From contig DAOVJS010000007.1 of the NCBI GenBank assembly GCA_030673105.1, forward strand, positions 1 to 36,398: 36,398 nt of DNA, written 5' to 3'. The notes under the pieces are model-generated. The model saw only the letters and a list, made by a program, of their open reading frames with translations, had not been told where the DNA came from and did not search any database. Below, in pieces: positions 36,269 through 36,398 of this stretch (the first letter of the stretch is position 1; each line of letters starts with the position of its first letter). Origin of the DNA: Spirochaetota bacterium (lineage in GTDB: Bacteria > Spirochaetota > B62-G9 > DRHN01). A program made the translations under genes and the position numbers.

Positions 36269-36398
36269 AGAAAAGAACTCATTAAGATCCTTAAAAGCAA
36301 CGGATGAATCCTGGATAGAATCAAGGGTTCACACCACGTTCTTATTAAAGGGAACGAAACCTTAGTTGTACCAGTTCACAGAAATAAAGATATACCAA
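36265..36398 (+). pseudogene. Decayed hicA toxin gene, truncated by the window edge
   Basis: In one frame: KELIKILKSNG*ILDRIKGSHHVLIKGNETLVVPVHRNKDIP; HicA GSHHV and VPVH motifs, with TGA (36305-36307) at the usual Trp position and an apparent +1 A in the run after a TTG start. Confidence 0.75.

Noticed and set aside
36305-36307. Possible UGA=Trp recoding suggested by the hicA TGA at a Trp position
   Set aside because: Many intact genes in the window end normally at TGA (carbamate kinase, higA, set 1 Mo subunit), and hicA also carries a frameshift, so pseudogenisation is simpler.

Overview
The window is a bacterial chromosome segment dominated by minus-strand operons that look like an anaerobic purine/ureide catabolism island. 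Minus-strand content in order of transcription: (a) about 35.3->26.6 kb, two complete three-subunit molybdenum hydroxylases flanking a dihydropyrimidinase/hydantoinase-type amidohydrolase, in mirrored subunit order FAD-FeS-Mo-[HyuA-like]-Mo-FeS-FAD; (b) about 22.3->10.6 kb, aspartate-carbamoyltransferase-like, large fold-type-II PLP enzyme, YgeW-like carbamoyltransferase, carbamate kinase, YgfK-like flavin/FeS protein, SsnA-like amidohydrolase, threonine-synthase-like PLP enzyme, MFS permease; (c) an 8-oxoguanine-deaminase-like amidohydrolase; (d) PhnD-PhnC-PhnE-type ABC transporter, with an unusual PhnE, followed by an ATP-cone/uridine-kinase fusion and a P-loop protein. Plus-strand content: a DUF3786-like protein, a two-gene redox module with C-terminal rubredoxin-like ribbons, an HD phosphohydrolase split by an in-frame TAA and coupled to a secreted repeat protein, and HigBA. 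A minus-strand MNT/HEPN toxin-antitoxin pair is also present. The ORF track misses a truncated minus-strand GH3 gene at the left edge (1..820) and a decayed hicA at the right edge. Less obvious structure: several gene remnants (FabF-like C-terminus, tyrosine recombinase, a second hydantoinase fragment, hicA), a roughly 100-bp interspersed repeat present twice, and six independent two-copy short tandem duplications in linkers and leaders. No rRNA, tRNA or CRISPR was seen. Taxonomy was not determined.
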